From Atopobiaceae bacterium UBA1367 (lineage in GTDB: Bacteria > Actinomycetota > Coriobacteriia > Coriobacteriales > Atopobiaceae), in NCBI GenBank assembly GCA_002305995.1, contig DBRN01000003.1, positions 124,001-188,000 on the forward strand: a stretch of 64,000 bases of DNA, written 5' to 3'. The notes beneath the pieces are model-generated. The model saw only the letters and a list, made by a program, of their open reading frames with translations, was not told the origin of the DNA and searched no databases. A program made the position numbers and the translations under genes. Positions 17,848 to 27,083 of this stretch are shown here, piece after piece (position 1 is the stretch's first letter; every line of letters starts with the position of its first letter).

Positions 17848-18001
17848 AGTGGGATATTGTCCCTACGGGTCGGGGAGGGCTGGCCCAGCATGCGGCTGGT
17901 CATCCACACACCCACCGATGGATCGGCCGCCCAGGCGTACCGCCTCAGGTGTCAGCCGTCCCAGACGCCGGCCGTCCCAGGCGCGTTGCCGGTGGTGGGC
18001 G

Positions 18002-18739
18002 CTAGCCGTCCGTCGCATGTGCGAGCTTGACGATACGCACCAGCATCCCCTCGCCGGTCGAGCGGGGCGTGATGGTCACCGAGTCGGCCAGCAGGCGCAT
18101 GAGACGAATCCCCCTGCCGCGCTCTGCGCACGGGTCTGCCACGCACGACGTGCAGCTGGGGTCAAAGCCCGGGCCGCAGTCCGTCACCTCGATGACGGCT
18201 CGATCGCGATAGCCGACGATGGTGACCGACGCCCCCGTTCCGCCGGTATGGTCGACCGCGTTGCCCACGGCCTCGCCTGCCGCCAAGGTGGCGTCAAAGA
18301 GCTCGTCGGGCGTGAGGGAAAGCTGCTCGAGGAGACGCCCGATGCTTGCGCGCGTGAGGGAGAGGTCGCCCTTGTTCACGGGAACGACCGTGCGCCAGAG
18401 GGGAGGCGTGGAGGGGTCGGGCACCGTACGCCCGTCGCAGGGCCTCGTGCGCGAGACGGGCGCGAAGTCAACGACGCGGGCGCGCCTGAGGATGGCGAGC
18501 ACCTGATCGGACACGTTGGTGAGGGAGAGGAGACCCTTGAGCGCGCGCATGCGGCGGATCTCCGCAAGCAGCAGCGCCATGCCCGCGGAGTCGATGTAGG
18601 TTGCCCCGGCCATGTTGAGGATGATCCTGCGACACCCGTCGGCTATGAGGCTCTCCAGCGTCTGGCGCAGCGCGTCAACGCTGGTGACGTCGAGGTCGCG
18701 ATCGACGGGGACGAGGGCTATGTCGGGTCTTGTGCGCAT
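18002..18739 (-). CDS. Fused STAS (anti-anti-sigma) and HATPase (RsbW-like anti-sigma kinase) protein
   Basis: The 245-residue protein joins the two antagonists of a partner-switching pathway. The N-terminal STAS domain (about 1-105) has ATYIDSAGMALLLAEIRRM, in which the Ser of DSAG is the expected phosphosite. The C-terminal GHKL ATPase (about 120-240) has an N-box AGEAVGNAVDHTG, G1 DCGPGFD and G2 GRGIRLM. In canonical systems RsbV and RsbW are separate and compete for sigma; covalent fusion implies intramolecular control, or a role as a switch for another protein. A Cys pair (CTSCVADPC) sits in the ATP lid. The gene is monocistronic, convergent with the repeat block, and 1.3 kb from the SpoIIE phosphatase gene. 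Confidence 0.85.
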   Translation of the reverse strand: MRTRPDIALVPVDRDLDVTSVDALRQTLESLIADGCRRIILNMAGATYIDSAGMALLLAEIRRMRALKGLLSLTNVSDQVLAILRRARVVDFAPVSRTRPCDGRTVPDPSTPPLWRTVVPVNKGDLSLTRASIGRLLEQLSLTPDELFDATLAAGEAVGNAVDHTGGTGASVTIVGYRDRAVIEVTDCGPGFDPSCTSCVADPCAERGRGIRLMRLLADSVTITPRSTGEGMLVRIVKLAHATDG

Positions 18740-18835
18740 ATGAACCTTGTTCCCAAAACAACCTGAGGAATATCGTTGCGTGCCGCCCTCATGGGCGCAC
18801 GGGCACGCGTGCTCGCGCAGCGGACTAAGCTCCCT

Positions 18836-18864
18836 TTGGCGCCCGCTGGCAAGACGTGTAGTAT
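18836..18864 (+). promoter_or_regulatory. Promoter of the cysteine desulfurase-mnmA operon
   Basis: TTGGCG (18836-18841), 17 bases, TAGTAT (18859-18864), 29 bases before the ATG at 18894. Confidence 0.6.
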
Positions 18865-18893
18865 GGTCAGGAATCCAAGGAGCGAGGGGGACG

Positions 18894-20060
18894 ATGGCGA
18901 CTCGGCAGGCATACCTCGACTACGGCGCGGCGACGCCGCTTGCGCCCGAGGTCGTTCAGGCGATGCTGCCCTACCTCACGGAGCGCTTCCACAACCCCTC
19001 GGCACCCTACGCCCTCGCGCGCAGCGTGAGGGACGACATGGAGGCGGCGCGCGCGACGCTTGCCCGCCTGATGGGCGCCCGTCCCGGACAGGTCACGTTG
19101 ACCGCGGGGGCCACGGAGGCGAACAACCTCGCGTTCGCGGCGGTCGATGGCATGATAGTCACCGACGCGGCGGAGCACGAGAGCGTGCGCGCCTGCGCCG
19201 AGGCCCGCCGTCACGTGCTGGTCGCGGTCGGGAGCGATGCCCGGGTCAGCGCGCGCGCGGTGGCCGATGCCATCACGCCCGAGACGGAGCTCGTCTCCGT
19301 GGAGCTGGCAAACGGTGAGGTGGGCACCATCCAACCGGTGCGCGAGGTGGCGGCCCAGGTGATGGCGGAGCGCGCGCGGCGCCTGGAGGCGCGCGACCCC
19401 AGGCCCATCCTGCTGCACACCGATGCCTCGCAGGCCTCCCTGACGCATGCGGTCAACGTGAGTTCCCTAGGTGCCGACATGGTGACGCTCTCGGCGGCGA
19501 AGGTCTACGGACCAAAGCAGGTAGGGCTGCTCTGGTCGTCAGACGACGTGCGCCTGCGCCCGCTCGTGCGGGGCGGCGGGCAGGAGGGCGGCGTGCGCTC
19601 CGGCACCGAGAACGTGGCGGGCGTCATCGGTTTCGCATGCGCGCTCGAGCTGGCCAGCGAGCGACGCAGGGGAGAGGCGATCAGGCTCGCTGGCCTGCGC
19701 AATCGCCTCCAGGATCGCCTTCGGGCCGCGTTTCCCGCCATGGTGATCACGGGCCCCAAGAAGGACAAGCTGCGCCTTCCCGGACTCCTGCACGTCTCGT
19801 TTCCCGGCCTCGACGCGACCCGCCTGGTGATAGGCCTCGAGCGTCGCGGCGTGTCGGTGGGCACCGGCAGCGCCTGCGCCGCAAGCAGGATGCGGGTGAG
19901 CCACGTGCTGCGGGCGATGGGCGTGCCCGACGAGGTCGCGCGCGGGAGCCTGCGCATGACGCTCGGTCGGCCGACGACCTCCGAGGAGATAGACTACGCC
20001 ACCGAGCAGATCGCGGATGTGGTGCGGATCGAGGCCGCACGCATGGGGGTGAGCCTGTGA
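18894..20060 (+). CDS. Cysteine desulfurase (NifS/IscS type)
   Basis: PLP enzyme that takes sulfur from cysteine for tRNA thiolation and Fe-S clusters. The 388-residue protein starts MATRQAYLDYGAATPLAPEV. GATEANNLA, the catalytic-base His in AEHESVRA, DASQA and the PLP Lys in LSAAKVYGPKQVG are present (the usual SAHK His is Ala here). The sulfur-accepting Cys lies in GTGSACAASRMRVSHVLRAMG. The stop overlaps the mnmA GTG (GTGA), so it most likely supplies MnmA with persulfide. Confidence 0.92.
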   Translation: MATRQAYLDYGAATPLAPEVVQAMLPYLTERFHNPSAPYALARSVRDDMEAARATLARLMGARPGQVTLTAGATEANNLAFAAVDGMIVTDAAEHESVRACAEARRHVLVAVGSDARVSARAVADAITPETELVSVELANGEVGTIQPVREVAAQVMAERARRLEARDPRPILLHTDASQASLTHAVNVSSLGADMVTLSAAKVYGPKQVGLLWSSDDVRLRPLVRGGGQEGGVRSGTENVAGVIGFACALELASERRRGEAIRLAGLRNRLQDRLRAAFPAMVITGPKKDKLRLPGLLHVSFPGLDATRLVIGLERRGVSVGTGSACAASRMRVSHVLRAMGVPDEVARGSLRMTLGRPTTSEEIDYATEQIADVVRIEAARMGVSL

Positions 20061-21130
20061 GCAGGGTGTGCGTGGGCATGAGCGGTGGCGTCGACTCGGC
20101 CCTTGCCGCCGCGCTGCTGGTCGAGCAGGGCCATGACGTGCGGGGCGTGTACATGCGCAACTGGTCGCAGGACCTGCCGGGGTTCAGGTGTCCCTGGGCC
20201 GACGACCTCGCCGACGCCGAGCGTGTGGCCGTGACCCTGGGCATCCCCCTGGAGGTGTGGGACTGCGAGCGGGAGTACCGCGCCACGGTCGTCGACTACC
20301 TGGTGGACGCATATGCCCGCGGCCTGACGCCCAACCCCGACGTGATGTGCAACCAGACGGTGAAGTTTGGCACCTTTGCCACGCGTGCCTTTGCCGAGGG
20401 CGCCGACTTCGTGGCCACGGGCCACTATGCGCGCCTCGATCATGGCGACGCGCTCCGTCCGGCCCGGCTGCTGCGCAGCCGTGACGAGCATAAGGATCAG
20501 ACCTACTTCATGTGGCGCGTGCCGGGTACGGTGTACGCCCGGGCGATGTTTCCTATCGGCGACTACCACAGCAAGGCGGCGGTTCGCGCCGCCTGCGCGG
20601 AGCGTGGCCTGGGCATCGAGCACAAGCCCGACTCCGACGGCATCTGCTTCGTGGGCCCGGTCGGCCTGCGCACCTTCCTGCTCGAGACGCTCGATCGCAG
20701 GGCGGGCGACATCGTCGAATGGGAGACGGGCACGGTGCTCGGCCGCCATGACGGGGCGTTCCTCTTCACGGTGGGCCAGCGGCGCGGACTCGACCTGGGC
20801 GGTGGTCCCGCGCGCTACGTGGTCTCGACCGACACGACGAGAAACGTGGTGTACGTGACCGCAGATCCGGCATGCCCCGGTCTGTGGACCAGCGAGCTCG
20901 TGCTGGATGACGTCCGCTGGGTCTCGGGGGAGGCCCCTGCGGAGGGCACCTACCTCGTGCGCACGCGCCACACCGGGCCCTTGCGGGAGGCATGGGTGGG
21001 GAGCATGTCCGACGGTCGCATGACGGTGCGCTATCCCGAGCCCGTCCGCACGGTCGCGCCCGGGCAGAGCGCCGTCATCTACGAGGGCGCGACCTGCCTC
21101 GGTGGCGGCATCGTGCTGCCACGGGCCTGA
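20057..21130 (+). CDS. mnmA: tRNA-specific 2-thiouridylase MnmA
   Basis: Makes 2-thiouridine at position 34 of tRNA-Lys/Glu/Gln. The 357-residue protein starts at GTG 20057 overlapping the desulfurase stop. The PP-loop is GMSGGVDSALAAALL. The catalytic Cys are in NPDVMCNQTVKFG and the second in SDGICFVGPV. TGHYAR, DQTYFMWRVP and the C-terminal beta-barrel (VGQRRGLDLGGG) are typical. Operon with the desulfurase. Confidence 0.95.
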   Translation: MSRVCVGMSGGVDSALAAALLVEQGHDVRGVYMRNWSQDLPGFRCPWADDLADAERVAVTLGIPLEVWDCEREYRATVVDYLVDAYARGLTPNPDVMCNQTVKFGTFATRAFAEGADFVATGHYARLDHGDALRPARLLRSRDEHKDQTYFMWRVPGTVYARAMFPIGDYHSKAAVRAACAERGLGIEHKPDSDGICFVGPVGLRTFLLETLDRRAGDIVEWETGTVLGRHDGAFLFTVGQRRGLDLGGGPARYVVSTDTTRNVVYVTADPACPGLWTSELVLDDVRWVSGEAPAEGTYLVRTRHTGPLREAWVGSMSDGRMTVRYPEPVRTVAPGQSAVIYEGATCLGGGIVLPRA

Positions 21131-21326
21131 CGGGGGAGTGGTGGCTGGCATGCGCGGGCCTTGGGGCGACGTGCGCGCGGGAGGGGCTCCTGGAGCTTGC
21201 GCCCGCGCGGAAGCTGCCCGTCCAGCGCGCCCGCCAAGCGGAGCCTCTCGCGTAGGGACGTCGTCACAGGGTCGTGCCTCAGGTATCCTTGGTGTGTTCC
21301 GTCCCACGCCCTGAGAGGGGGCTCTC

Positions 21327-22277
21327 ATGCGTCGCACGCTGCTCTTCTCCCTGGTCTTGGCCCTCTGCGCCGCCCTGCTGGGGTCCGGCTGCGCCATCAC
21401 GGCCGATGAGGGTGCGCCGTCTTCCGTCGGGCAGGATCCTGGCTCGGGCGAGCCTGCCGCCGCAGATGTCCTCGCCGACATCGATGCCGACTCCCGCGTG
21501 GTCGCGCTCTCCCGCTCGGTGGGGGAGCTCTGGCTGCTTGCCGGTGGCACGCTGGTTGGCGCGACCGAGGACGCGCTGGACCTCCCCTCCATCTCAGGCA
21601 CCGAGGGTGTCGAGAGCATCGGTAGCCCGTCCCGCCCGAGCGTCGAGCAGGTGCTGGCGCTCGATCCCGACCTGGTGATGCTGACCGAGGACCTTCCCTC
21701 GCACAAGGAGGCGCGCGGAGCCCTCGAGGACGCGGGCGTGCCCGTGCTCGTGGTGGACGTCGACTCTTTCGACGACTACGCTGACGTCATGGCCCGACTC
21801 ACCGCGGCCACCGGCCGCGACGACCTCTTCGAGCGGAACGTGACCGCCGTTGCGCAGCAGATCGACCAGGTGCTGGCCGGCTTCGCCACGGAGGATCGCG
21901 AGACGTATCTGGCGTTGCGCACCTCGTCCACGAAGAACAAGGTGCTCAAGTCAGACTACTTCGCCTGTGACATGCTGGGCGACCTCGGGCTTTCCAACGT
22001 GGCGGATGACACGTCCACCCTCGATGACCTCTCGCTTGAGGCCATAGCGGCTGCAGATCCCGACTGGGTCTTCGTGATCTACCAGGGCGAGGGCGCCGAG
22101 GCCCAGGAGGCCTTCGAGGTGGCGTTCCGGTCCAATCCCGTGTGGTCCGAGCTGCGGGCGGTCGAGCAGGACCACGTGGTGGTCCTGCCCAAGGACCTCT
22201 TCCAGTACAAGCCCAACGCCAGGTGGGGAGAGGCGTACGCCTACCTGTCACAGGTGCTGCATGGGGCCTGGGCGTGA
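21327..22277 (+). CDS. Iron-siderophore/cobalamin-type ABC transporter binding lipoprotein
   Basis: Periplasmic_binding_2-type (FecB/BtuF-like) receptor, 316 residues. The signal peptide has a lipobox at Cys22 (LLGSGC). The core shows RVVALSRSVGELWLLAGG, VEQVLALDPDLVML and DWVFVIYQGEGAEAQ. SD GAGAGGGGG precedes ATG 21327. The substrate (iron chelate, haem or corrinoid) cannot be told. No cobalamin riboswitch or Fur-type box was recognised in the 196-bp upstream gap. The stop overlaps the permease GTG. Confidence 0.88.
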   Translation: MRRTLLFSLVLALCAALLGSGCAITADEGAPSSVGQDPGSGEPAAADVLADIDADSRVVALSRSVGELWLLAGGTLVGATEDALDLPSISGTEGVESIGSPSRPSVEQVLALDPDLVMLTEDLPSHKEARGALEDAGVPVLVVDVDSFDDYADVMARLTAATGRDDLFERNVTAVAQQIDQVLAGFATEDRETYLALRTSSTKNKVLKSDYFACDMLGDLGLSNVADDTSTLDDLSLEAIAAADPDWVFVIYQGEGAEAQEAFEVAFRSNPVWSELRAVEQDHVVVLPKDLFQYKPNARWGEAYAYLSQVLHGAWA

Positions 22278-23272
22278 TCCCTTCTCGCCGGGAGTCGACG
22301 GCGGCACCCCTGCTGGCAGGGCTGATGGCGCTCGTGGCCTGCGCGCTGGCATCGGTGCTGGCGGGCACCGACGCCCTCTCCTCCGCAGATGCGTGGGAGG
22401 CGCTTCTCGGTTCCGCTGCGGCCGGTCCCGCCCGCCTCATCGTGTGGGGCGTGCGGGTGCCCCGCGTGCTGGCGGCCCTCGCCTGCGGCGCGTCGCTCGC
22501 GGTCTCCGGCGCCCTGCTCCAGGCGGCCCTTGACAACGACCTCGCCTCGCCGGGCATCATGGGCATCAACTCCGGCGCTGGCCTCTTCGCCCTCGTCGCC
22601 GCGTTGGCCTTTCCCCTCTCCGCCCCTGCCCGCCAGGTGATGGCGCTGATGGGCGCCCTCGTCGCGACGGTGGTGGTGTATCTGGTCGCCCGGCGTGCCG
22701 GGGCCGCGCGCACCACGCTCGTGCTCTCCGGCGTCGCCGTCTCGAGCCTCATGACCGCAGGGTCGAACGCCATCGTGACCATCTGGCCCAAGACGGTGGT
22801 GGACAAGGTGGCGTTCAGCATGGGGGGCCTCTCGGGCGTGACGCTCGGTCAGCTCCTTGTCGCGCTGGGTCCTATGCTCGTGGGGATCGTGGGCGCGCTT
22901 GCGCTGGCCGGAGGGCTTGACCTGCTGGCCCTCGGCGACGAGGCGGCACAAGGGCTCGGCCTCGACGTGCGCCGCCATCGCGTGGCCGCCATCGTCTGCG
23001 CCGCCCTCCTCGCTTCCTCCTCGGTGAGCGTGTGCGGCCTGCTGGGTTTCGTAGGACTGCTCGTGCCCAACCTCGTGCGCATGCTTGCCGGCCCATCGGT
23101 CCGCAGGTCGCTTCTCATGTGCGTGGTGTGGGGGGCGACGCTGCTCATGGCCTGCGACCTCCTCGCGCGCGTGCTGTTCTTTCCCTACGAGCTGCCGGCC
23201 GGCCTGCTCCTCTCGTGCATGGGCGCCCCCTTCTTCATCGTGCTGCTCGTGCGACGGAGGAGGCCGAGATGA
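22274..23272 (+). CDS. FecCD/BtuC-type ABC transporter permease
   Basis: Inner-membrane permease with 8-10 membrane segments, 332 residues. Start GTG 22274 overlaps the upstream stop (GTGA). RVPRVLAALACGASLAVSGALLQAALDNDLASPGIMGINSGAG is the family hallmark, and GLLGFVGLLVPNLVRMLAGPSVRRS carries the coupling helix. It overlaps the ATPase gene by 4 bases. Confidence 0.9.
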   Translation: MIPSRRESTAAPLLAGLMALVACALASVLAGTDALSSADAWEALLGSAAAGPARLIVWGVRVPRVLAALACGASLAVSGALLQAALDNDLASPGIMGINSGAGLFALVAALAFPLSAPARQVMALMGALVATVVVYLVARRAGAARTTLVLSGVAVSSLMTAGSNAIVTIWPKTVVDKVAFSMGGLSGVTLGQLLVALGPMLVGIVGALALAGGLDLLALGDEAAQGLGLDVRRHRVAAIVCAALLASSSVSVCGLLGFVGLLVPNLVRMLAGPSVRRSLLMCVVWGATLLMACDLLARVLFFPYELPAGLLLSCMGAPFFIVLLVRRRRPR

Positions 23273-24039
23273 TAGGGCTGAGGGACGTGCGCGTGGGCTA
23301 TGGGGGAAGAGCCGTCCTGCAGGTGGACGACCTGGCCCTCGCCCCCGGCAGGATCACCGCGGTCATCGGCAGCAACGGCTGCGGGAAGTCGACCCTGCTG
23401 CGCGCGCTCGTGGGGCTGCTGCCCTACGGGGGATCCATACGCGTCTGTGGTGATGAGCTGCGGGATCTTCCGCATCGCGAGCGGGCGCGACGCGTGGCGT
23501 ACCTTCCGCAGGTGCTGCATGCCCCGGCCATGACGGTGCGCACGCTGGTCGGCCACGGTCGGTTCTCGCGGCTGGGGCCGCTGCAGGCGCTGGGTGAGGG
23601 CGACGAGAGGGCCATACGCCATGCGATGGATCTCTGTGACGTGTGGCAGCTGCGCGACCGGGCGGTGCGCGACCTCTCGGGCGGCGAGCGCCAGCGCGCC
23701 TACCTCGCCATGGCCATCGCGCAGGATGCGCCCATGCTGCTGCTGGACGAGCCGGGCGCCCACCTCGACGTGGCGCACCGGCTCGCCACCCATCGCATCA
23801 TGCGCCTCCTCGCGAGCGAGGGGAAGGGCGTCGTCGTCACGTCGCACGACGTTACCGAGACGTTCACCGTATGCGACGACGTGTGCCTCATAGGTCGTGG
23901 GACAATCAAGGCATACGGAGAGGCGGATCGCATCGTCACCGAGCAGGACCTGCTCGCTGATGCCTTGGGCGTGCGTGTGCGGCGCGTCGAGGGAGAGGGG
24001 CTGCTGTTTCCCTACGCCTTGGTGCGCGCGGAGCGATAG
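23269..24039 (+). CDS. FecE/BtuD-type ABC transporter ATPase
   Basis: Energises the iron/cobalamin-type importer. ATG 23269 overlaps the permease stop (ATGA). The 256-residue protein has Walker A GSNGCGKST, Q-loop YLPQVL, signature DLSGGERQRA, Walker B PMLLLDEPGAHLD and the switch His in VVTSHD. Last gene of this operon. Confidence 0.92.
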   Translation: MIGLRDVRVGYGGRAVLQVDDLALAPGRITAVIGSNGCGKSTLLRALVGLLPYGGSIRVCGDELRDLPHRERARRVAYLPQVLHAPAMTVRTLVGHGRFSRLGPLQALGEGDERAIRHAMDLCDVWQLRDRAVRDLSGGERQRAYLAMAIAQDAPMLLLDEPGAHLDVAHRLATHRIMRLLASEGKGVVVTSHDVTETFTVCDDVCLIGRGTIKAYGEADRIVTEQDLLADALGVRVRRVEGEGLLFPYALVRAER

Positions 24040-24160
24040 CGCGCGGCCGCGGGGCGTCTGGCAGCCACGCCCACGCCCTGGTGCGCACAGCGCCACGTGG
24101 CCCGTGGTGTGACGCCGAGGGACGGTCGACGCTGCGATCCGAGACGAGAGGGGGGATGCC

Positions 24161-25198
24161 ATGGGCTACCTGCTGAGCGGAGAGGGGCTCGACAGCGTCT
24201 TGGCAGAGCTTGCGACGCGGTACCGCCTGTACGCGCCCGTGCTGAAGGTGGGCGAGGGTCGCTTCACCGACACCGACGTGGTGCGGTACGACTTCGTCGA
24301 GTCCATCGGGCAGGTCGAGCTTGCCCACAAGTCCGACTACGCGTTCAAGGAGCTGCTGACGCCACTCTCCGAGACGCTGTTCTTCTTCACGGAGGACGAG
24401 GTCAAGGTGGCCGATGCCGACGAGCGCGAGGTCATCGTGCTCCTACGGGCGTGCGACCTGCATGCCGTGCGCAGGCTCGACCAGATATACCTGCACAACG
24501 GCCCTGAGGAGGACTGGTTCTACCGCAAGGTGCGCGACCGCGTGAGCTTTGCGCTCATCGGCTGCCCGGAGGGCTTTGACAGCTGCTTCTGCTGCAGCAT
24601 GGGCACCAACGTGGCACCCGAGGGCTGGCTGTTCTCGCTCGAGCGGGATGGCGACGCCTATCGCTGCGTGGTGGCAGACGACGCCCTTGACGCCACCTTT
24701 GCCAAGGCGGCCTCCTCCACGGCCGACTTCGAACCCGCGCACGTGGAGACAAACGAGACGCGGGTGCGCGTGCCCGAGGTGGTGCCCGTCGCCATCTATC
24801 AGCACCAGCTGTGGGACGAGTACACCGCGCGCTGCATCACGTGCGGCCGCTGCACGCTGGCCTGCCCCACCTGCACCTGCTACACGATGCAGGACGTCTT
24901 CTACACCGACAACGGGCGCGTGGGGGAGCGGCGCCGCGTGGGCGCCAGCTGCATGATCGACGGCTACACCAACGTCGCCGGCGGTGGCCAGTACCGCCGT
25001 GCCGCCGGCGAGCGCATGCGCTTCAAGGTGCTGCACAAGGTGCATGACTTCCGCAAGCGCTTCGGCTACGACATGTGCGTGGGCTGTGGCCGTTGCGATG
25101 ACATCTGTCCCGAGTACATCTCGTTCTCCGCCTGCGTCAACAAGCTGGCCGATGCCGTGGACGACCTTGCCGCAGAGGAGGTGCAGGACAATGCCTGA
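24161..25198 (+). CDS. asrA: Anaerobic sulfite reductase subunit A (Fe-S)
   Basis: Electron-transfer subunit of the three-subunit NADH-dependent sulfite reductase that forms sulfide in the cytoplasm. The 345-residue protein has SD GAGAGGGGGG before ATG 24161. It carries two [4Fe-4S] ferredoxin motifs, CITCGRCTLACPTC and CVGCGRCDDICPEY, plus further Cys in CPEGFDSCFCCSMGTN. It overlaps asrB by 8 bases. Confidence 0.93.
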   Translation: MGYLLSGEGLDSVLAELATRYRLYAPVLKVGEGRFTDTDVVRYDFVESIGQVELAHKSDYAFKELLTPLSETLFFFTEDEVKVADADEREVIVLLRACDLHAVRRLDQIYLHNGPEEDWFYRKVRDRVSFALIGCPEGFDSCFCCSMGTNVAPEGWLFSLERDGDAYRCVVADDALDATFAKAASSTADFEPAHVETNETRVRVPEVVPVAIYQHQLWDEYTARCITCGRCTLACPTCTCYTMQDVFYTDNGRVGERRRVGASCMIDGYTNVAGGGQYRRAAGERMRFKVLHKVHDFRKRFGYDMCVGCGRCDDICPEYISFSACVNKLADAVDDLAAEEVQDNA

Positions 25199-25991
25199 CA
25201 CCAACCCGTACGTCCCGTTTGCCTCCAAGGTGCTCGAGATCGTCTCGCACACCGACCGCGAGCACACCTTCCGTCTGGCCTTCTCGGGCGAGGTGAGGCC
25301 CGGGCAGTTCTTCGAGGTCTCCGTCCCCAAGTACGGGGAGGCGCCCATCTCGGTCTCGGGGATCGATCCGAACGTGAGCGTCGATCTCACCATCCGCAAC
25401 GTCGGCCGCGTGACCGCCGAGCTGTTCGCCTCCTTTGACGTGGGGGCCACGGTGCTTCTGCGCGGACCCTACGGCAACGGCTTCGACGTGAGCCTGTACG
25501 AGGGCGGCGAGTGCGTGGTCGTGGCAGGTGGCACGGGCGTGAGTCCGGTGCGTGGTGTCATCGAGCACCTGTCGCGCAGCGCCACTGCTGCGGACAAGCA
25601 TGTCATCGTGGGCTTTCGCAGCCCTGACGACATGCTCTTCCGCACCGACCTCGATCGCTGGCAAGGGCTGCTCGACCTGATCGTGACCGTTGACGGCGCC
25701 TCGGGTGACTACATCGGCAACGTGGGGCTCGTGACCAAGTACATTCCCACCATCGCCCTGCGCGACCCTGCCACCGCCACCGCCGTGGTGGTCGGGCCCC
25801 CGGCCATGATGCGCTTCTCGGTGATGGGCCTGCTCGATCGCGGCCTGGCGGAGGACCACATCTGGGTCTCACAGGAGCGCAGGATGTGCTGCGGCTTGGG
25901 CAAGTGCGGCCATTGCCGCATCGGCGAGGCGTACGTCTGCCTGGATGGTCCCGTGTTCAGGTATGACCTCAGCAAGGACATGATCGACTAG
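25191..25991 (+). CDS. asrB: Anaerobic sulfite reductase subunit B (FAD, 2Fe-2S)
   Basis: Flavin subunit that accepts electrons from NAD(P)H. The 266-residue protein begins inside the 3' end of asrA. An FAD-binding barrel (GQFFEVSVPKYGEAPISVSG), a nucleotide-binding region (VVVAGGTGVSPVRGVIEHL) and a C-terminal [2Fe-2S] Cys cluster (RRMCCGLGKCGHCRIGEAYVC) are present. Confidence 0.93.
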   Translation: MPDTNPYVPFASKVLEIVSHTDREHTFRLAFSGEVRPGQFFEVSVPKYGEAPISVSGIDPNVSVDLTIRNVGRVTAELFASFDVGATVLLRGPYGNGFDVSLYEGGECVVVAGGTGVSPVRGVIEHLSRSATAADKHVIVGFRSPDDMLFRTDLDRWQGLLDLIVTVDGASGDYIGNVGLVTKYIPTIALRDPATATAVVVGPPAMMRFSVMGLLDRGLAEDHIWVSQERRMCCGLGKCGHCRIGEAYVCLDGPVFRYDLSKDMID

Positions 25992-26003
25992 GAGGTGATC
26001 GCG

Positions 26004-26993
26004 GTGTCACTCGACGTCAACGTCAAGCAGCTCAAGAAGAACGCGTTTCGACAGTCCAAGGTGCGTGGCGAGACCGCCTCGCGCGTACGCGTACCCGGTG
26101 GCTTGGTCAACGCCCAGAGCATGGTGCGCGTCGCGGAGATCGCCGAGGAATTTGGCAACGGCACGATCTTTCTCACCAACCGCCAGGGCGTCGAGATCCC
26201 TGGCATCCCGCTGGAGAGGATGCCCGAGGTCAACCGCCGACTGCAGGCCATCATCGACGACACGGGCATCAACCAGGATGAGCGCGACAAGGGCTATCCC
26301 GCCTCAGGCACCCGCAACGTGGTCGCCTGCCCCGGCTCGCGCCTGTGCCCCTTTGGCTGCTACGACACCACGGCCTTTGCGCGTCGCATGGACAAGGCCA
26401 TCTTCCCCAACAACCGTCACGTGAAGGTCGCCTTCACGGGCTGTTCCAACGACTGTGCGCATGTGGCGCTCAACGACTTCGGCATCATCGGCATGACCGA
26501 GCCCCAGTACGATCCCGAGCGCTGCATAGGCTGCGAGCAGTGCGTCAACTGGTGCAGGAGACGCTCCGTGGGTGCCCTCAGCGTGGTCAACGGCAAGATC
26601 GTGCGCGACGAGGACCTGTGCATCGGGTGTGGCGTGTGCATCAACTACTGCCCAACGCGTGCGTGGACCCGTTCCAAGGAGCATTACTTCCGTGTGAAGA
26701 TCATGGGTCGCACCGGCAAGCAGAACCCGCGTCTGGCCGAGGACTGGCTCAAGTGGGCTGACGAGGACTCCATCGTCAAGATCGTCCAGAACACCTACGC
26801 CTACATCGACGAGTTCATCGACGAGGGCGCGCCGGAGGGCAAGGAGCACATCGGCTACATCGTGGATCGCACGGGCTTCTCGCAGTTCTGCCAGTGGGTG
26901 CTGAAGGACGTGCATCTGGGGCCAAAGGCCCAGCGCGCGGCCCGCGTGTACTGGGGCGGGAAGCGCTACGACAGGAGCAACGAGCTGTTCTAG
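26004..26993 (+). CDS. asrC: Anaerobic sulfite reductase subunit C (sirohaem)
   Basis: Catalytic subunit reducing sulfite to sulfide at a sirohaem-[4Fe-4S] centre. Start GTG 26004 is chosen because a full anti-SD match (GGAGGTGATC, 25991-26000) precedes it; a GTG at 25995 lies inside that site. The 329-residue protein has sirohaem/cluster Cys motifs CPGSRLC and CSNDC (in TGCSNDCAH) and two ferredoxin motifs, CIGCEQCVNWC and CIGCGVCINYCPT. A hairpin at 27021-27055 follows. Confidence 0.93.
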   Translation: MSLDVNVKQLKKNAFRQSKVRGETASRVRVPGGLVNAQSMVRVAEIAEEFGNGTIFLTNRQGVEIPGIPLERMPEVNRRLQAIIDDTGINQDERDKGYPASGTRNVVACPGSRLCPFGCYDTTAFARRMDKAIFPNNRHVKVAFTGCSNDCAHVALNDFGIIGMTEPQYDPERCIGCEQCVNWCRRRSVGALSVVNGKIVRDEDLCIGCGVCINYCPTRAWTRSKEHYFRVKIMGRTGKQNPRLAEDWLKWADEDSIVKIVQNTYAYIDEFIDEGAPEGKEHIGYIVDRTGFSQFCQWVLKDVHLGPKAQRAARVYWGGKRYDRSNELF

Positions 26994-27020
26994 GTGCGGG
27001 AAGATCTGGGATGCCATGAG

Positions 27021-27055
27021 GCCGGGCCACGGATGGGGAAGCTCCGTGGCCCGGC
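27021..27055 (+). terminator. Strong hairpin after asrC
   Basis: GCCGGGCCACGGA / TCCGTGGCCCGGC, a perfect 13-bp stem, but no T run follows (GCCTTGG). Likely an mRNA 3' end or stabiliser. Confidence 0.5.
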
Positions 27056-27083
27056 GCCTTGGTGATGGCTACGGAGGTGCGCG

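Noticed and set aside
17349..17915. Frames with a 14-residue peptide repeat (SERKSPSCAR; HNSGISFP on the minus strand)
   Set aside because: The period follows from the 42-bp DNA repeat, both strands are open equally, and no start with SD or protein domain is seen. Treated as a DNA repeat.
21131..21326. Cobalamin riboswitch before the iron/cobalamin-type transporter
   Set aside because: No B12-box-like conserved core was recognised.
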